This document shows positions 9,132 to 18,129 of a DNA stretch of 31,921 nt, piece after piece. The DNA comes from Chara braunii. Lineage: Eukaryota; Streptophyta; Charophyceae; Charales; Characeae. Position 1 is the stretch's first letter, and each line of letters opens with the position of its first letter. Under the pieces are notes generated by a model. That model ran no database searches and was not told the DNA's origin. It was given only the letters and a program-made list of their open reading frames with translations. The translations under genes were made by a program, and so were the position numbers. Location: the NCBI GenBank assembly GCA_003427395.1, contig BFEA01000061.1, positions 3,046,215-3,078,135 of the forward strand. Reading direction: 5' to 3'.

Positions 9132-10159
9132 GCCATGTTGCTCTTCTCGCTTCTCTCTCTATCTTTGGTCTCCCCTCTCTCTTCCCCACCTTCAAGCAAT
9201 CCGATCTTCACCCTTCTCTTTCCTTCTCATTCGAGTCTCTTTCAGTCCCTCTTATCAATCCTGGACATTGGCGATTGTGGCGCGAAACTTTTGAGGAGTT
9301 GTCCTTTTGCTTGGCCAGAGTACAGGTGACGTGGACGGGCACTAGCGAGCATCCCACGTGGATCGAGAATCCGGAGTTGCTGATCATACAGGCTTGGAGG
9401 ACTAACATGGAAGGAGATCTTCTTGGCTTTCTCTTCGGATCGGTCCGGCCAGGTCGATGCCACCTGATTGCGCAGGAGCTTATCGCACCGATCGTGCAAT
9501 TGGCAGATGATCTCTCGCCCGACATCTATTTTCAGAGTGACAACAGTCTTGCTCCGTACATTCTCGAGCGATCATTGGATCCGTACCTTCAGTGGACCGC
9601 GTGCTTGGAGGAACCTAAGGACAAGGATACCCTACCATCGCGGCAAGAGTATCTGAAGTTGTACGAGATCACCCCTCACGCCTTTTATCCAAGGGCAGAG
9701 GAAGTGGTGATCGACGACGACGACGAAGAAAAAGACGACGACGAGGAAACATTGGAGGAGGGAAGCTATAGTGAACATAGCGAGGGCGAATTGAGCGAAG
9801 CAGAAGAGGAGGAAGAAGAAACCGGATCCGAGTGGGAAGCCTTGCCGGAGGAAGCGACACGTACGGGAACGGAGGCGGAAGATCCGGAAGCGGCGCGAAA
9901 GCGCGAAGAAATTACCACCGGGAAGCGCCAACTGGAGTTCGCCAGCGAAGCTAGCCTGCACGTCGGTAGCGATCCGACCAGGGATCCAGAGCCGCCGAAG
10001 CCCGAAGATGGCGACCCTGCAGCCGCCACCTCAAGTACCGCGCGACGGAGACGGAGCCGATCCCCCTCCTCCTCCAGCCCCACCCGTCCCCCAGTTCGCC
10101 CACGTACCGATGCGAGCGATAGGCCTTCGTCCTCGGACGCTGTCCCGCCGACCCCTTGA
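9128..10159 (+). CDS. ORF4, 343 aa, unrecognised; acidic middle and basic RS-like tail
   Basis: The ATG at 9128 overlaps the TGA of ORF3 (ATGA), the second such junction. The frame is intact for 343 codons and ends with TGA. Residues 1-190 look globular (WRLWRETFEELSFCL, LIAQELIAPIVQLADDL). Residues about 195-245 are very acidic (long Asp/Glu runs separated by Ser). The last 80 are basic and Ser/Arg/Pro-rich, with ARRRRSRSPSSSS, a likely nuclear localisation signal. The hydrophobic N-terminus (ALLASLSIFGLPSLF) could be read as a weak signal peptide, but a nuclear or nucleic-acid-binding role fits the tail better. No family is recognised. The lack of stops makes it the best-preserved ORF of the element. 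Confidence 0.6.
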   Translation: MSHVALLASLSIFGLPSLFPTFKQSDLHPSLSFSFESLSVPLINPGHWRLWRETFEELSFCLARVQVTWTGTSEHPTWIENPELLIIQAWRTNMEGDLLGFLFGSVRPGRCHLIAQELIAPIVQLADDLSPDIYFQSDNSLAPYILERSLDPYLQWTACLEEPKDKDTLPSRQEYLKLYEITPHAFYPRAEEVVIDDDDEEKDDDEETLEEGSYSEHSEGELSEAEEEEEETGSEWEALPEEATRTGTEAEDPEAARKREEITTGKRQLEFASEASLHVGSDPTRDPEPPKPEDGDPAAATSSTARRRRSRSPSSSSPTRPPVRPRTDASDRPSSSDAVPPTP

Positions 10160-10898
10160 CCTCCTCACCCTTGAGCAGATCCGTACCCCCGTCACCTTCC
10201 TTTCCCATCCTTTCCATCCCCATCTCTTCCGTGACTTCTATTCTACCCGTCTACTCGCCACCGTCCACCCCCATGCCTCCCTTCAATCCGCTGCCCCCAC
10301 GTTCTGCTGGCATCTTCTGCTGTTCAGCGCTGCATAAGAGCGATGCAACGTGGTAGAAGTTTACTGCATCGCCACGGGGACAATCCCCGCTTGCCGCCAC
10401 TTCGAGATCTTTCGAGCGGCGCTCTTTCGCACCCTCTCTTCCTTCTATCGTGACTACCTCGCTTCCTTTTCCCGCAGCGGCGATCATTTCCCCCGCTTTC
10501 ACCGGATCATCCGATATGAGGAGCTCCTGGTGACGATGGAAGGGATGAATCGCTTCCTACCCCCCCCTTCCTCCCCGTCATCCCCGCGAGATCCCCTCCA
10601 TGTACCGCCTCTACTGGCCTATTCCAACTAGGCGGTAGATCCCATTCACTTGACCCGCCCTCCCCTTCCTCTCCTCCCTTCATCGGCACGGATCAGTAAG
10701 CTTCCCGAAGATCACGCCATCGACGATGACGTCAACCTGCGAGCTGATTCGACGGACTGCAACAAAAAGGGGTGCAGAGCACACGGAGATCAGGTGGACC
10801 ATAATGGCGTCACCTTGACGATCTCCACGAGGCAGAGGGTTGCATATGACAGGGTTGCGAAGATCTTGCCACGGATGTTGTCGTCATCTCATCCGTGA
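10008..10898 (+). pseudogene. ORF5, unrecognised, about 296 codons with two in-frame TAR stops, overlaps ORF4
   Basis: One frame runs from ATG 10008 (inside the ORF4 tail, different frame) to TGA 10896-10898, broken only by TAA 10335-10337 and TAG 10629-10631. It begins with a polyproline stretch, then reads LDLLTLEQIRTPVTFLSHPF and LFRDFYSTRLLATVHPHASL. After the TAA it continues with VVEVYCIATGTIPACRHFEIF, then FRTLSSFYRDYLASFSR and RIIRYEELLVTMEGMNRF. The segments on both sides of each stop look like protein (helix-like spacing, aromatic residues). The part after 10631 is less convincing. No domain is recognised. Another short frame opens at TTG 10156 over the ORF4 stop, but its composition is low-complexity. 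Confidence 0.45.
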
Positions 10899-11936
10899 CC
10901 TAGTTATCGTTCCTTGTACTTCTTTTGCTCTGTTGATATGCTTGGTTCCTCATGCATCACTTTGTTCTCCCCTCTTTCTTTCGCCATGCCATGCAATCAG
11001 GAGATCGCATAATTTTGGAACCCCCTGCACGTCACATATGTGACGAACCACTTCCCGAACCCATGCCATCTTTCGTACCCTTACTTTTGCTTGTATCATA
11101 CCAACCCCAGGAAAACCCCGTTTTGATTTCTTGCTTTCGGGTGCCGCATTTTCCCTTTTTTTTAGAGTTTTTTCGACTTCTGGTTCTGTTTTTCTCTCTG
11201 CAAAGTCGGAAAATACATGGGAATTTACGTGCGCCTTAGCGAGTGCACTGGGAATTGGGCTCAGCGGTTGGGAATTCCGGGATAAGCGAAACTTCGACGT
11301 GTCCTTTTCGAGTGTGTGAATGTTCTTGGTCGCGTCGGAGAAAACTTTCGGAATTTCGTCCGGATAGGAATAGGCGTAGGATTTTCTCTTCCCGCGTCGC
11401 TCTTTCGCGCGCGGATATGGTGATTTCAATTTTGAATTAGGATAGAAGCAAGCTGTAACTGTTTCGGTGTCTTTTTCTTTTTTTTTGTTGACGGCGCCGT
11501 GCATGCAGAAGCTTCCTCCCCTTCGGCCCCTTGTAACGCTCCCTCCCACGCTCCCTTTCCTTCTCCCTCCTCTTTCTCTCTCCCCGTAACTGTTTCTTTC
11601 TCTCCTCCCCCTCCCCCATCTTGCTGTTTGCGCGCCCACTTCCCTTTCTTGATCGTCTGAATCTTGGACCCATCTTGCGCCACCTCTCGCGTTTTTTCTC
11701 TTCTCACCCTCTGAGTCTGGCGTACGACGCCCGGTCGATCCCCCGATAACTCCCGCTTGCCAATCAGGTGCATGGATCGATAGGACCTTCCTATCACGCG
11801 ACGAACTGATTGGTTAAACCTTGAGTCCAAGAGATCAACATGGCGTTCTCGAAGCGCTCTTCTCAAAGTCTTCTCCTCCTCCTCCTACACCCCCGCCTTC
11901 CCGTCGTTCTCTCCCCCTTCTATCTCCTTTCTCGCA
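10899..11936. other. Spacer between ORF5 and a downstream promoter; contains a 16-bp palindrome
   Basis: No plus-strand ORF with protein-like composition is seen. The perfect palindrome CGTCACATATGTGACG lies at 11030-11045. From about 11500 to 11930 the plus strand is strongly pyrimidine-rich (runs of CTCCC and TTCTC), which leaves the complementary strand free of stops by composition alone. The region could be a promoter or enhancer segment for the coding stretch that starts at 12009. Confidence 0.5.
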
Positions 11937-11938
11937 AC

Positions 11939-11945
11939 TATAAAA
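11939..11945 (+). promoter_or_regulatory. TATA box candidate
   Basis: TATAAAA sits in ACTATAAAACCCGC, about 70 bp upstream of the ATG at 12009. This leaves room for a transcription start near 11970 and a short leader. The ATG context (purine at -3, G at +4) is favourable. A promoter inside the element would give the distal reading frames their own transcript. No experimental support is available here. Confidence 0.45.
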
Positions 11946-12008
11946 CCCGCAACCGCGCTCGCAAATCTCTCTTACGTTCTCGACTCCTAAGCCAGCTTCA
12001 GGGAAGCA

Positions 12009-13502
12009 ATGGCTAGGCAGAGTGTGTTGATGCGAGTCGGAAAGTCCTGTCGAGCTGACAATAGGCTGGCCGGTTGCGCGTTGGATCGCCACGACGGACT
12101 GTGGGATTTGGGCGAACCGCGTCGAGTTTACGACAGCGGGGTGACGATCGCAATGGTGGGAGTTAGCACGCGGCGGCCGGGATTGTCAATGCGGGTATGA
12201 GGATCGATGATTGGAGTTGAGTGAGTAATTGGCCCGGGGCCATATTGGAATTAACGGCGAATGCGCCTTTGTTGTTGCGGATCTTTATCTTTGGCGTGAG
12301 TGCATGGCGGTCATGTCGAATGTCTCTCTTCCAGATTTGGTCATTACCTATCTCGACTCTCTTCTACCCCCCCCCACCTCCTTTTTTCTCTACTTTTGAA
12401 TACTGATGTGTCTCGATTGAATGTCTCTCGCTTTCTCTCCTGAGTAGGAGCGAAACGGTGCGCTTCCCTTGCGTAAAAGAACTTATTCCAGAACTCTTCC
12501 ATTAGTTTTCTGGGTAATCCTCCTACGCAAGGACCCCGCCTTCTTGTCTTGCGAACGGTGGATGCGTGTGTACTGTGCAATACGACCCATCTTTTCCGGT
12601 GCATGTCTCATTTTCGCACCTTCCACAGTGAATGCATGTATGGAAATGTGCGACTCTTTTTCGTGTTGATTAGACGATCGTCGTTGGGATTTTGTTCGAG
12701 AATGCAAGAGTGTTTAGATCTGCAGCTTTGAAAGAGCTGCGCATGCCATCTGCCTTATGCTGCACGACATCAGCAGCCGAACCACACGCCGCGTTGGCTC
12801 ACTAAACTCGAGCCACGAATAGATCTTTTGGTTATATGCATGCTTCAAGCTGAGGAGGCACTTTCTTTTCACTCTCTCTCTCATATCGAAAGGGATTGAT
12901 TGTAAGTTGCGCGAGCGTTTTCTTCCCTTGATGACCTCTCAAGGTCTTTGCAATTGATTGATATATGGACTGACTAGTACCCTCCGATCAGGCGCCAGCC
13001 TCATGTATCCCTCATTCCGACCCTGCCTTTTTCCTATAACGAGGAAAGGACACGTGTATGTGAGTGGGACGTACGAGAAGCTGTCGTACGAATCGGCGGA
13101 CAATACTTCTTCCCTCCCGAAAATCGTTGTTCTGGATTCGTAGATGCGGGCTTTGTCATTATTGATACCCACTTCCCACCCTACTCGATACTGCTCCCAT
13201 TTAACGAATTGATCGTCATTCCTTGGACGGCAGTGGCGCCTCATTGGCCTCGAACCTTGTGCACTGAGTGCCAGCGTTTCGATCGTTACGAATCGAAAGG
13301 CTTTCACTACCGGATACGGAGTGAAGAGGAGCACAAGGAGAGAGCCACACGGCTGAGACCGTCCACGTCGGACTCGGAACTAACCAGCGAACGACGACGA
13401 GACTTGATACGGAAACGGGACACGCGAAGCGTGCCAAAGCCTTTCCGTTCTAAACGACGGGCCGTAGCCCGGTGGGAAGCACGGCAATATTTTTTGGATT
13501 GA
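12009..13502 (+). CDS. Distal coding region (ORF6), possibly spliced, unrecognised, with a Cys/His cluster
   Basis: All protein-like stretches are in one frame. ATG 12009 gives MARQSVLMRVGK, which stays open to 12200. Skipping 12195-12491 (starts GTATGA, ends TTATTCCAG) joins phase 0 to NSSISFLGNPPTQG and then VDACVLC, LFRC and FHSEC, a zinc-finger-like Cys/His cluster. Protein-like sequence continues past TGA 12729 to TGA 12897. GTAAGT at 12902 and an AG at 12990-12991 could bound a 90-bp intron. The last part (12992-13502, ending TGA) is the firmest: YFFPPENRCSGFVDAGFVII, TLCTECQRFDRYESKGFHY, and a basic tail. The intron model does not remove the TGAs at 12729 and 12897. Coding in 12992-13502 is likely; the full gene structure is a guess. 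Confidence 0.4.
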
Positions 13503-13531
13503 ATTTGGATTCTTCCCTCCTCCCGCCTTGT

Positions 13532-13720
13532 CCGCGCACGTCCCGCGACGCGCGAAAAACGATCGAGTTGCTTCATCGGACCCACACGGGGGATTTCAGT
13601 TCCGTCTGTGTCCCCACACTCAATTTCCAAAAATCCTTGGCACACCCCATCTTGCTGTTTTTCTGGGCCTCTTTCCGCATGCCTAACACTCCGCATGGAA
13701 GACAGCACAGGGCGTGAGGT
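13532..13720 (+). repeat. 3' LTR-like terminal repeat
   Basis: This is the second copy of the segment at 2204-2393, starting 30 bp after the last stop of the distal ORF. Identity runs from CCGCGCACG to GTGAGGT and ends at the base where the 5' copy passes into the primer-binding site. A purine-rich polypurine tract is not visible just upstream; the 30 bp before it are pyrimidine-rich (TTCCCTCCTCCCGCC). The missing tract and the missing upstream LTR half suggest that the 3' end was rearranged or that the LTR is unusual. Confidence 0.75.
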
Positions 13721-13739
13721 TGCGCATCACAGGGGCCGT

Positions 13740-13900
13740 GTACTTGTGGTTTAAATCCATTACTTTCCCAGTCTTTTGGAGCTCGGCCTACGAGTGCAAA
13801 AACGGCTGGCCGCGCCAGCCAAAAAAGTGCCTGGGCCGGTTTGTTTCGTTTTGGGGCGCAGAGCAGAATCCGCTCTAACCACCAGTACACCACCCAGCTA
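13740..13900 (-). repeat. tRNA-like SINE head, degenerate
   Basis: On the minus strand 13870-13893 reads GTGGTGTACTGGTGGTTAGAGC, less its first bases, close to a Pol III A box of tRNA type, and 13748-13758 reads GGATTTAAACC, a degenerate B box. The A-to-B distance (about 130 bp) is too long for a tRNA. It may be a SINE with an insertion, carrying the hairpin GGCTGGC-CGC-GCCAGCC at 13804-13820. This is a tentative call. Confidence 0.3.
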
Positions 13901-14000
13901 TTGATGCTGAGCCTGAATTTGCCCTGAGCGAAGAGCGCCTGTTTTTGGCTGGTGACGCCAGCCATTTTGGTCAGGTAACAACCCCCCGAAAATGGAGCCA

Positions 14001-14578
14001 GTAACAAGCTGCGACTATGTTTTTCAAGCGGGGAAAGGTAATCATTATCATAATGGTGGTCTTAGCAAAAGGAAGCCTCCGGCTAACCAAAAGGGTGAAC
14101 TAGAGATTTCTCAAATATTAACTAATATCTCTCTTTCAGAAAGTTTTGGTGTTTTAAGAACCACCAGGCCGAATCCCAACAACTCCAGATCTGTACTGCC
14201 ATTGGCAGCAGAGGAGCCAATGCTCTAGTGTACCACCGCACTTCTGGGGCGGGATCCCACTGGCAAAGAGGATTGGATTTAACGCCTGTATGTGGAAGTG
14301 TTTGGGGAGAGGTGAAGAAAATCGCTATTTATCCGGGTTTCTGCATCTCTGCATAAAACACTTCCAGATTCAGGCGCTAGTGGATCTTGCGCCTGGGATG
14401 AAATATCACAGAGGGAGCAGAGAGGAGAGAGACTCCCTCTCTGTTGTTCCAGGTCTGAGCAGGATGACAGCCAGTCTGGAGAAGGACAGCATTTATGGAG
14501 GATTCCCCACTCCAGAACCCTATGAAGTTACACTTAGTATCAGCACCCCGAGCACGTCTGAATCTGGAATTCTTAAAA

Positions 14579-14583
<5 letters not shown>
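14001..14583. other. Intergenic sequence without recognisable genes
   Basis: Short open frames here have no recognisable motif and no supporting context. The stretch leads into the GA microsatellite. Confidence 0.5.

Positions 14584-14636
<53 letters not shown>
14584..14636 (+). repeat. (AG)n microsatellite
   Basis: About 26 uninterrupted AG dinucleotides are visible. Confidence 0.97.
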
Positions 14637-14638
<2 letters not shown>

Positions 14639-14794
14639 CCGTTTTTGCGAGTTTAAAACAGCCTCCATTCTTGCGACCCTGGCCGACCAGAGGTCGTCAG
14701 GCGTTAGCAGTAAAAAAACAGACATAATGTCGAGATGTAAAAAGGGGGAAAAAATCCAGCAAAAAATCCAATTATCCAGTGCACGATCAAATGG

Positions 14795-15390
14795 TTTTTT
14801 TTTTTTTTTTTTTTTTTTTTTNNNNNNNNNNNNNNNNNNNNNNNNNNNNNNNNNNNNNNNNNNNNNNNNNNNNNNNNNNNNNNNNNNNNNNNNNNNNNNN
14901 NNNNNNNNNNNNNNNNNNNNNNNNNNNNNNNNNNNNNNNNNNNNNNNNNNNNNNNNNNNNNNNNNNNNNNNNNNNNNNNNNNNNNNNNNNNNNNNNNNNN
15001 NNNNNNNNNNNNNNNNNNNNNNNNNNNNNNNNNNNNNNNNNNNNNNNNNNNNNNNNNNNNNNNNNNNNNNNNNNNNNNNNNNNNNNNNNNNNNNNNNNNN
15101 NNNNNNNNNNNNNNNNNNNNNNNNNNNNNNNNNNNNNNNNNNNNNNNNNNNNNNNNNNNNNNNNNNNNNNNNNNNNNNNNNNNNNNNNNNNNNNNNNNNN
15201 NNNNNNNNNNNNNNNNNNNNNNNNNNNNNNNNNNNNNNNNNNNNNNNNNNNNNNNNNNNNNNNNNNNNNNNNNNNNNNNNNNNNNNNNNNNNNNNNNNNN
15301 NNNNNNNNNNNNNNNNNNNNNNNNNNNNNNNNNNNNNNNNNNNNNNNNNNNNNNNNNNNNNNNNNNNNNNNNNNNNNNNNNNNNNNNNNN
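14795..15390. other. Poly(T) run followed by a 569-base assembly gap
   Basis: A run of 27 T (14795-14821) runs straight into N from 14822 to 15390. The poly(T) is probably the A-tail of a minus-strand retroposon at which the assembly stopped. Nothing can be said about the hidden bases, and open frames spanning the gap are meaningless. Confidence 0.97.
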
Positions 15391-15432
15391 AAAAGGAAGA
15401 AGAAGAATGGAGGTGGAAAAACATGCTGGAGG

Positions 15433-15528
15433 TAACTCTGAAGAATTTGGAATGGTTCTTACTTTTCCCTTTTTTTCTCTTTTTTGGAGGGCGGAGATAA
15501 CTCTGAAGAAATTTGGAATGGTTCTTAC
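15433..15528 (+). repeat. Direct duplication of about 30 bp
   Basis: TAACTCTGAAGAA(A)TTTGGA followed by ATGGTTCTTAC occurs at 15433-15462 and 15498-15528 with one inserted A. A T-rich spacer separates the copies. Confidence 0.9.
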
Positions 15529-15599
15529 GTTCTTTTTTGAAGTTTTTCCTATTTTTTTTTTAAGTGAAACATCTCCTGTTGGAGGTGATATGAGCATCC

Positions 15600-15679
15600 C
15601 ACTATCGCTCGTACTATCATTCGTACTATCATGCGTACTATCGTTTGTACTATCATTCGTACTATCGTTGGTACTATAG
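15600..15679 (+). repeat. 12-bp minisatellite, about 6.5 units
   Basis: The unit is GTACTATCATTC, with variants ending GTTT, ATGC and GTTG. The 12-bp period leaves all frames open and produces repetitive peptides on the minus strand, which should not be read as a gene. Confidence 0.93.
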
Positions 15680-15691
15680 GTTCTTCCCCTG

Positions 15692-15763
15692 AGTAGAGTC
15701 GTACGGTCATTATAGCGTATTTGGGAGACCGCGATAATGACAATAGTCACAGTACTTTCTACT
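15692..15763. mobile_element. Small foldback (MITE-like) element
   Basis: AGTAGA ... GGTCATTATAGCG on the left mirrors CGCGATAATGAC ... TCTACT on the right. The inner arm word (TCATTATAGC / GCNATAATGA) also occurs in the foldback at 19842-19955, so both may belong to one family. Arms are imperfect. Confidence 0.4.
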
Positions 15764-15769
15764 TGGTGG

Positions 15770-15911
15770 AAGACAGTAGCTGTGGGCAAATCGGTTGGTT
15801 GGAGACCTCTTCTAAATATGGACTCTCCATAGCACCCCAATTGCTGGGGCCTCCACAGACTGCTTGTATGCAGAAGACCAGACTGTAACAAAAAAAAAAA
15901 AAAAAAAAAAA
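15770..15911 (+). repeat. A-tailed retroposon fragment
   Basis: A roughly 120-bp stretch with GGGGCCTCCACAGACTGC ends in a long A run (15890-15911). The tail and the dispersed context suggest a retroposed short element. It does not clearly contain the core shared by the elements at 17338 and 22595. Confidence 0.4.
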
Positions 15912-16235
15912 AGAAAAGACCAGAGTGTAACTTCAGTTTTTATTTAGGGTGTGTGTGGTTGATTTGGCTAGAGGCAAGGTAAAATACTAAAAATAGTGCT
16001 TTCTTTAATCCAAAAAAAGGAAAGGGGGGACCAGCGACCCTCTAACTTTACTGCGTTCATTTGATTCTAACCAGGATTTGAACTCTTGATCTGTTTAGTA
16101 GCAGTGACGTACATGTGTGTACCATTCAGCTACATGGGGTGGGTAAATGGTGGTGGTGTTTATGATGCTAGAAGGTGTGCCTTTATTTTTTTTATTTTTT
16201 ATTTTTTTTGCGTTTGTCGTCTCCTTTTTTTCCTT

Positions 16236-16330
16236 TGCTCCAGAAAGTCCAATTCCTTCAGGTGCAGCTCTCCACCAACAAACTGGAGCCATCACAAGTG
16301 GGAAAAACAGTTAAAAAAAAACAAAAAAAA
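16236..16330 (+). repeat. Short A-tailed element, core family, diverged copy
   Basis: CTTCAGGTGCAGCTCTCCACC followed by AACAAACTGGAGCC, minus its first base, matches the core at 17355-17390 with several substitutions. It ends in an A-rich tail (AAAAAAAAACAAAAAAAA). No coding is seen. Confidence 0.55.
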
Positions 16331-17337
16331 GGGCGTAACTTCTTTTCGGTTGAGTGTGGACGTAGTTCGCTCTTGTAATCACGCATACCTTATCTCTACG
16401 TTGGATGTCTAGAGAGCTGATCGTTTGGAACCCATATCCAGATCGCGTTCGATAAAGAAAGCTGCACTCTTGGCCAAAGGGTGAGATATCATAGGCTGAT
16501 TGGCTCCAAACAGAATACTGTCCAGCTTAGGGTGGGAGAAAGGGAGAGGCTTTCCCAGCCAAAGAAAGATGAATACTCAAAAACAATGTAGTCGAGGTTT
16601 TAATCTCACAGAGTAACCACATTGTAAGTGCGATGGGAATACCCACGCAACAGACCTTCTACCTCACTCTACTCAGTCCAAAACAAAAAGCCCAAGTAAC
16701 CACATTGTTAAGGCTTTCCCAGCCAAAAGCAAAAGGCCCGCCGGTTAACACGGAGGCCGGCGCTGGCCTCGCGCGGCGGCCGGATTCATCCCAAATTGAT
16801 GGCATGCAGGGCCTGCAGCCAACATATGGGAAAGGTACTGGCGGTTTGAGAGTCATTGACAACCTTTGTGAAGTATTGGCCGCAGTTGTCAGCTGTGCTG
16901 ACACCCCACAACAGACCAGAGCTCTTGTGTAAATAATGTAGCACCCGATGTAGGGGGCTCATTAGACACTGCTCGGGAATTGTTCGCTCCACCTATCCTC
17001 GGGGGTGCAATCGAAGAAAAAAAAAGTGAAAACATTCGTAAGGAAATTCCTCGGGCAATAGGACTTTCCCCAGCCATTTCTTCCCATTGCCCAAGGGACC
17101 TCGGGAGGTCCCTTGGGGAATCCACGTTTCACGGAGAGGAGAGGGCACACACGTAGAGAGACGTTACAGCCGAGAATCTGGATCGCGGCGGAACCCTATT
17201 GGCTGAAGGCCTGAAGCACAAGTGTTTTTTCTTTTCTTTTCTTTTCTTTTTTCTGGCATCGCTCTTAGAGGATGTCCTCGGCCAACGTCCCCGAGGACAG
17301 GTGCCGAGCAATCATTATATTGCGAAGTTGTATCCAA
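16331..17337. other. Intergenic sequence with minor repeats
   Basis: GGCTTTCCCAGCCAAA occurs at about 16550 and again at about 16711, and AACCACATTGT occurs near 16615 and 16698, so a local duplication is present. A GC-rich hairpin-prone patch lies at 16738-16785. No convincing gene is seen. Confidence 0.5.
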
Positions 17338-17474
17338 GGACGCTGGACCCGTTTTCCAGCAGGTGTTGCTCCCCACCAATAGATGGAGCCTCCCTGGTGG
17401 TGCTAGAAGTGTCTGCTCTTATCAGCACTCCTAGCATCCGCTCGGGCTGTTTAAAAAAAAAAAAAAAAAAAAAA
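17338..17474 (+). repeat. Short A-tailed element (SINE-like), best copy of the core family
   Basis: It starts at GGACGCTGGACCCG, continues with TTTCCAGCAGGTGTTGCTCC and CCACCAATAGATGGAGCC, then a variable part of about 60 bp, and ends in 22 A (17453-17474). About 50 bp are nearly identical to 22595-22649, after which the two copies diverge. The A-tail and copy number in this window indicate L1-type retroposition. No Pol III boxes are evident in the short visible body. Confidence 0.7.
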
Positions 17475-17789
17475 GGACAGGTGGAACGACGGCCCAAATT
17501 TCCCTTTGAACCATTATGAATTTTTCCTATTGCCCGAGGATTTCAAAAGGAGTGTCTAACAACGCCCTAGGTCGCCCTTTTGTCCTCCCTCTTTGTCTCC
17601 CATTTCCCTACTACCCCCTTTCCCTACCCCTGTCTCCCATTCTTCTTTCCCCTACCCTCTCTCCTCCCGTCCCCAGACTGAGAAACCAGGCCTTTGCCAT
17701 CCACCCTAGAAGCCCCCTTTCCTCGGACACTTAGTATTACCCACCCTCAGCCCAATGGACCCCAAAACATCTAACCCTCTTGAAATTTG

Positions 17790-17844
17790 TAAATGCTTAG
17801 TTCTAGTGGTGGGGAGCTGCACCTGCTGGAAACTGGGTCGAGTG
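17790..17844 (-). repeat. Core-family fragment on the minus strand
   Basis: On the minus strand it reads GACCCAGTTTCCAGCAGGTG then CAGCTCCCCACCACTAG. This is the same core as at 17345-17380, but the part after CCCCACC diverges. Confidence 0.6.
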
Positions 17845-18129
17845 TGCCATCGAAATGTGCGGATTACCGATAAGAGACTCACCACCCACTTACTTTTGCC
17901 AGAGTTGTTCCGGGTTGGAGCCTCGACTAACCGTAGTCGATGAACTCGGAGACAAATCTGAAGACTTCTGATGATGATCCCTGCCCCATGCCGCGCCAGT
18001 TGACATGCCCTTGGTTGGGACACCCGTTTTCGGGGCAGTGTCTTTGGCATTCTGCAATCTGCAAAGGGGTGCAATTCAAGTTGGGAGTTGTCCTGGCTTC
18101 CAACAATTAGGATTGTGATCCAGTCAGTC

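Larger units (their letters stand above)
2204..13720 (+). mobile_element. Large Ty3/Gypsy-type LTR retrotransposon, about 11.5 kb, defective, with extra ORFs
   Basis: The order of parts is LTR-like repeat, tRNA-iMet primer-binding site, gag with CCHC, protease, RT, RNase H, PHD-like module, integrase, extra ORFs, LTR-like repeat. RT before integrase is the Ty3/Gypsy order (Copia has integrase first). The two terminal copies are about 97 percent identical, and their identity stops exactly where the primer-binding site begins. Gag-pol is broken under the standard code: in-frame stops at 2848, 3661, 5426, 6627, 6654 and 7949, and frame changes near 4510-4580, 6298, 6660-6900 and 8050. A target-site duplication and the TG/CA termini could not be identified, so the outer limits are approximate. 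The distal part (10899-13502) is the least certain as an original component. Confidence 0.8.

Noticed and set aside
10950-11639. 229-codon open frame on the minus strand
   Set aside because: It lies opposite pyrimidine-rich DNA, so the lack of stops follows from composition. The peptide is Lys/Arg/Glu-rich without a recognised domain or supporting context.
12939-13334. 131-codon minus-strand frame
   Set aside because: It is the shadow of the plus-strand coding stretch 12992-13502, whose peptide is more protein-like and ends just before the LTR.
14579-15891. Long open frames across the N gap
   Set aside because: They exist only because N codons are read as open. Their ends are poly-Lys, poly-Phe and minisatellite translations.
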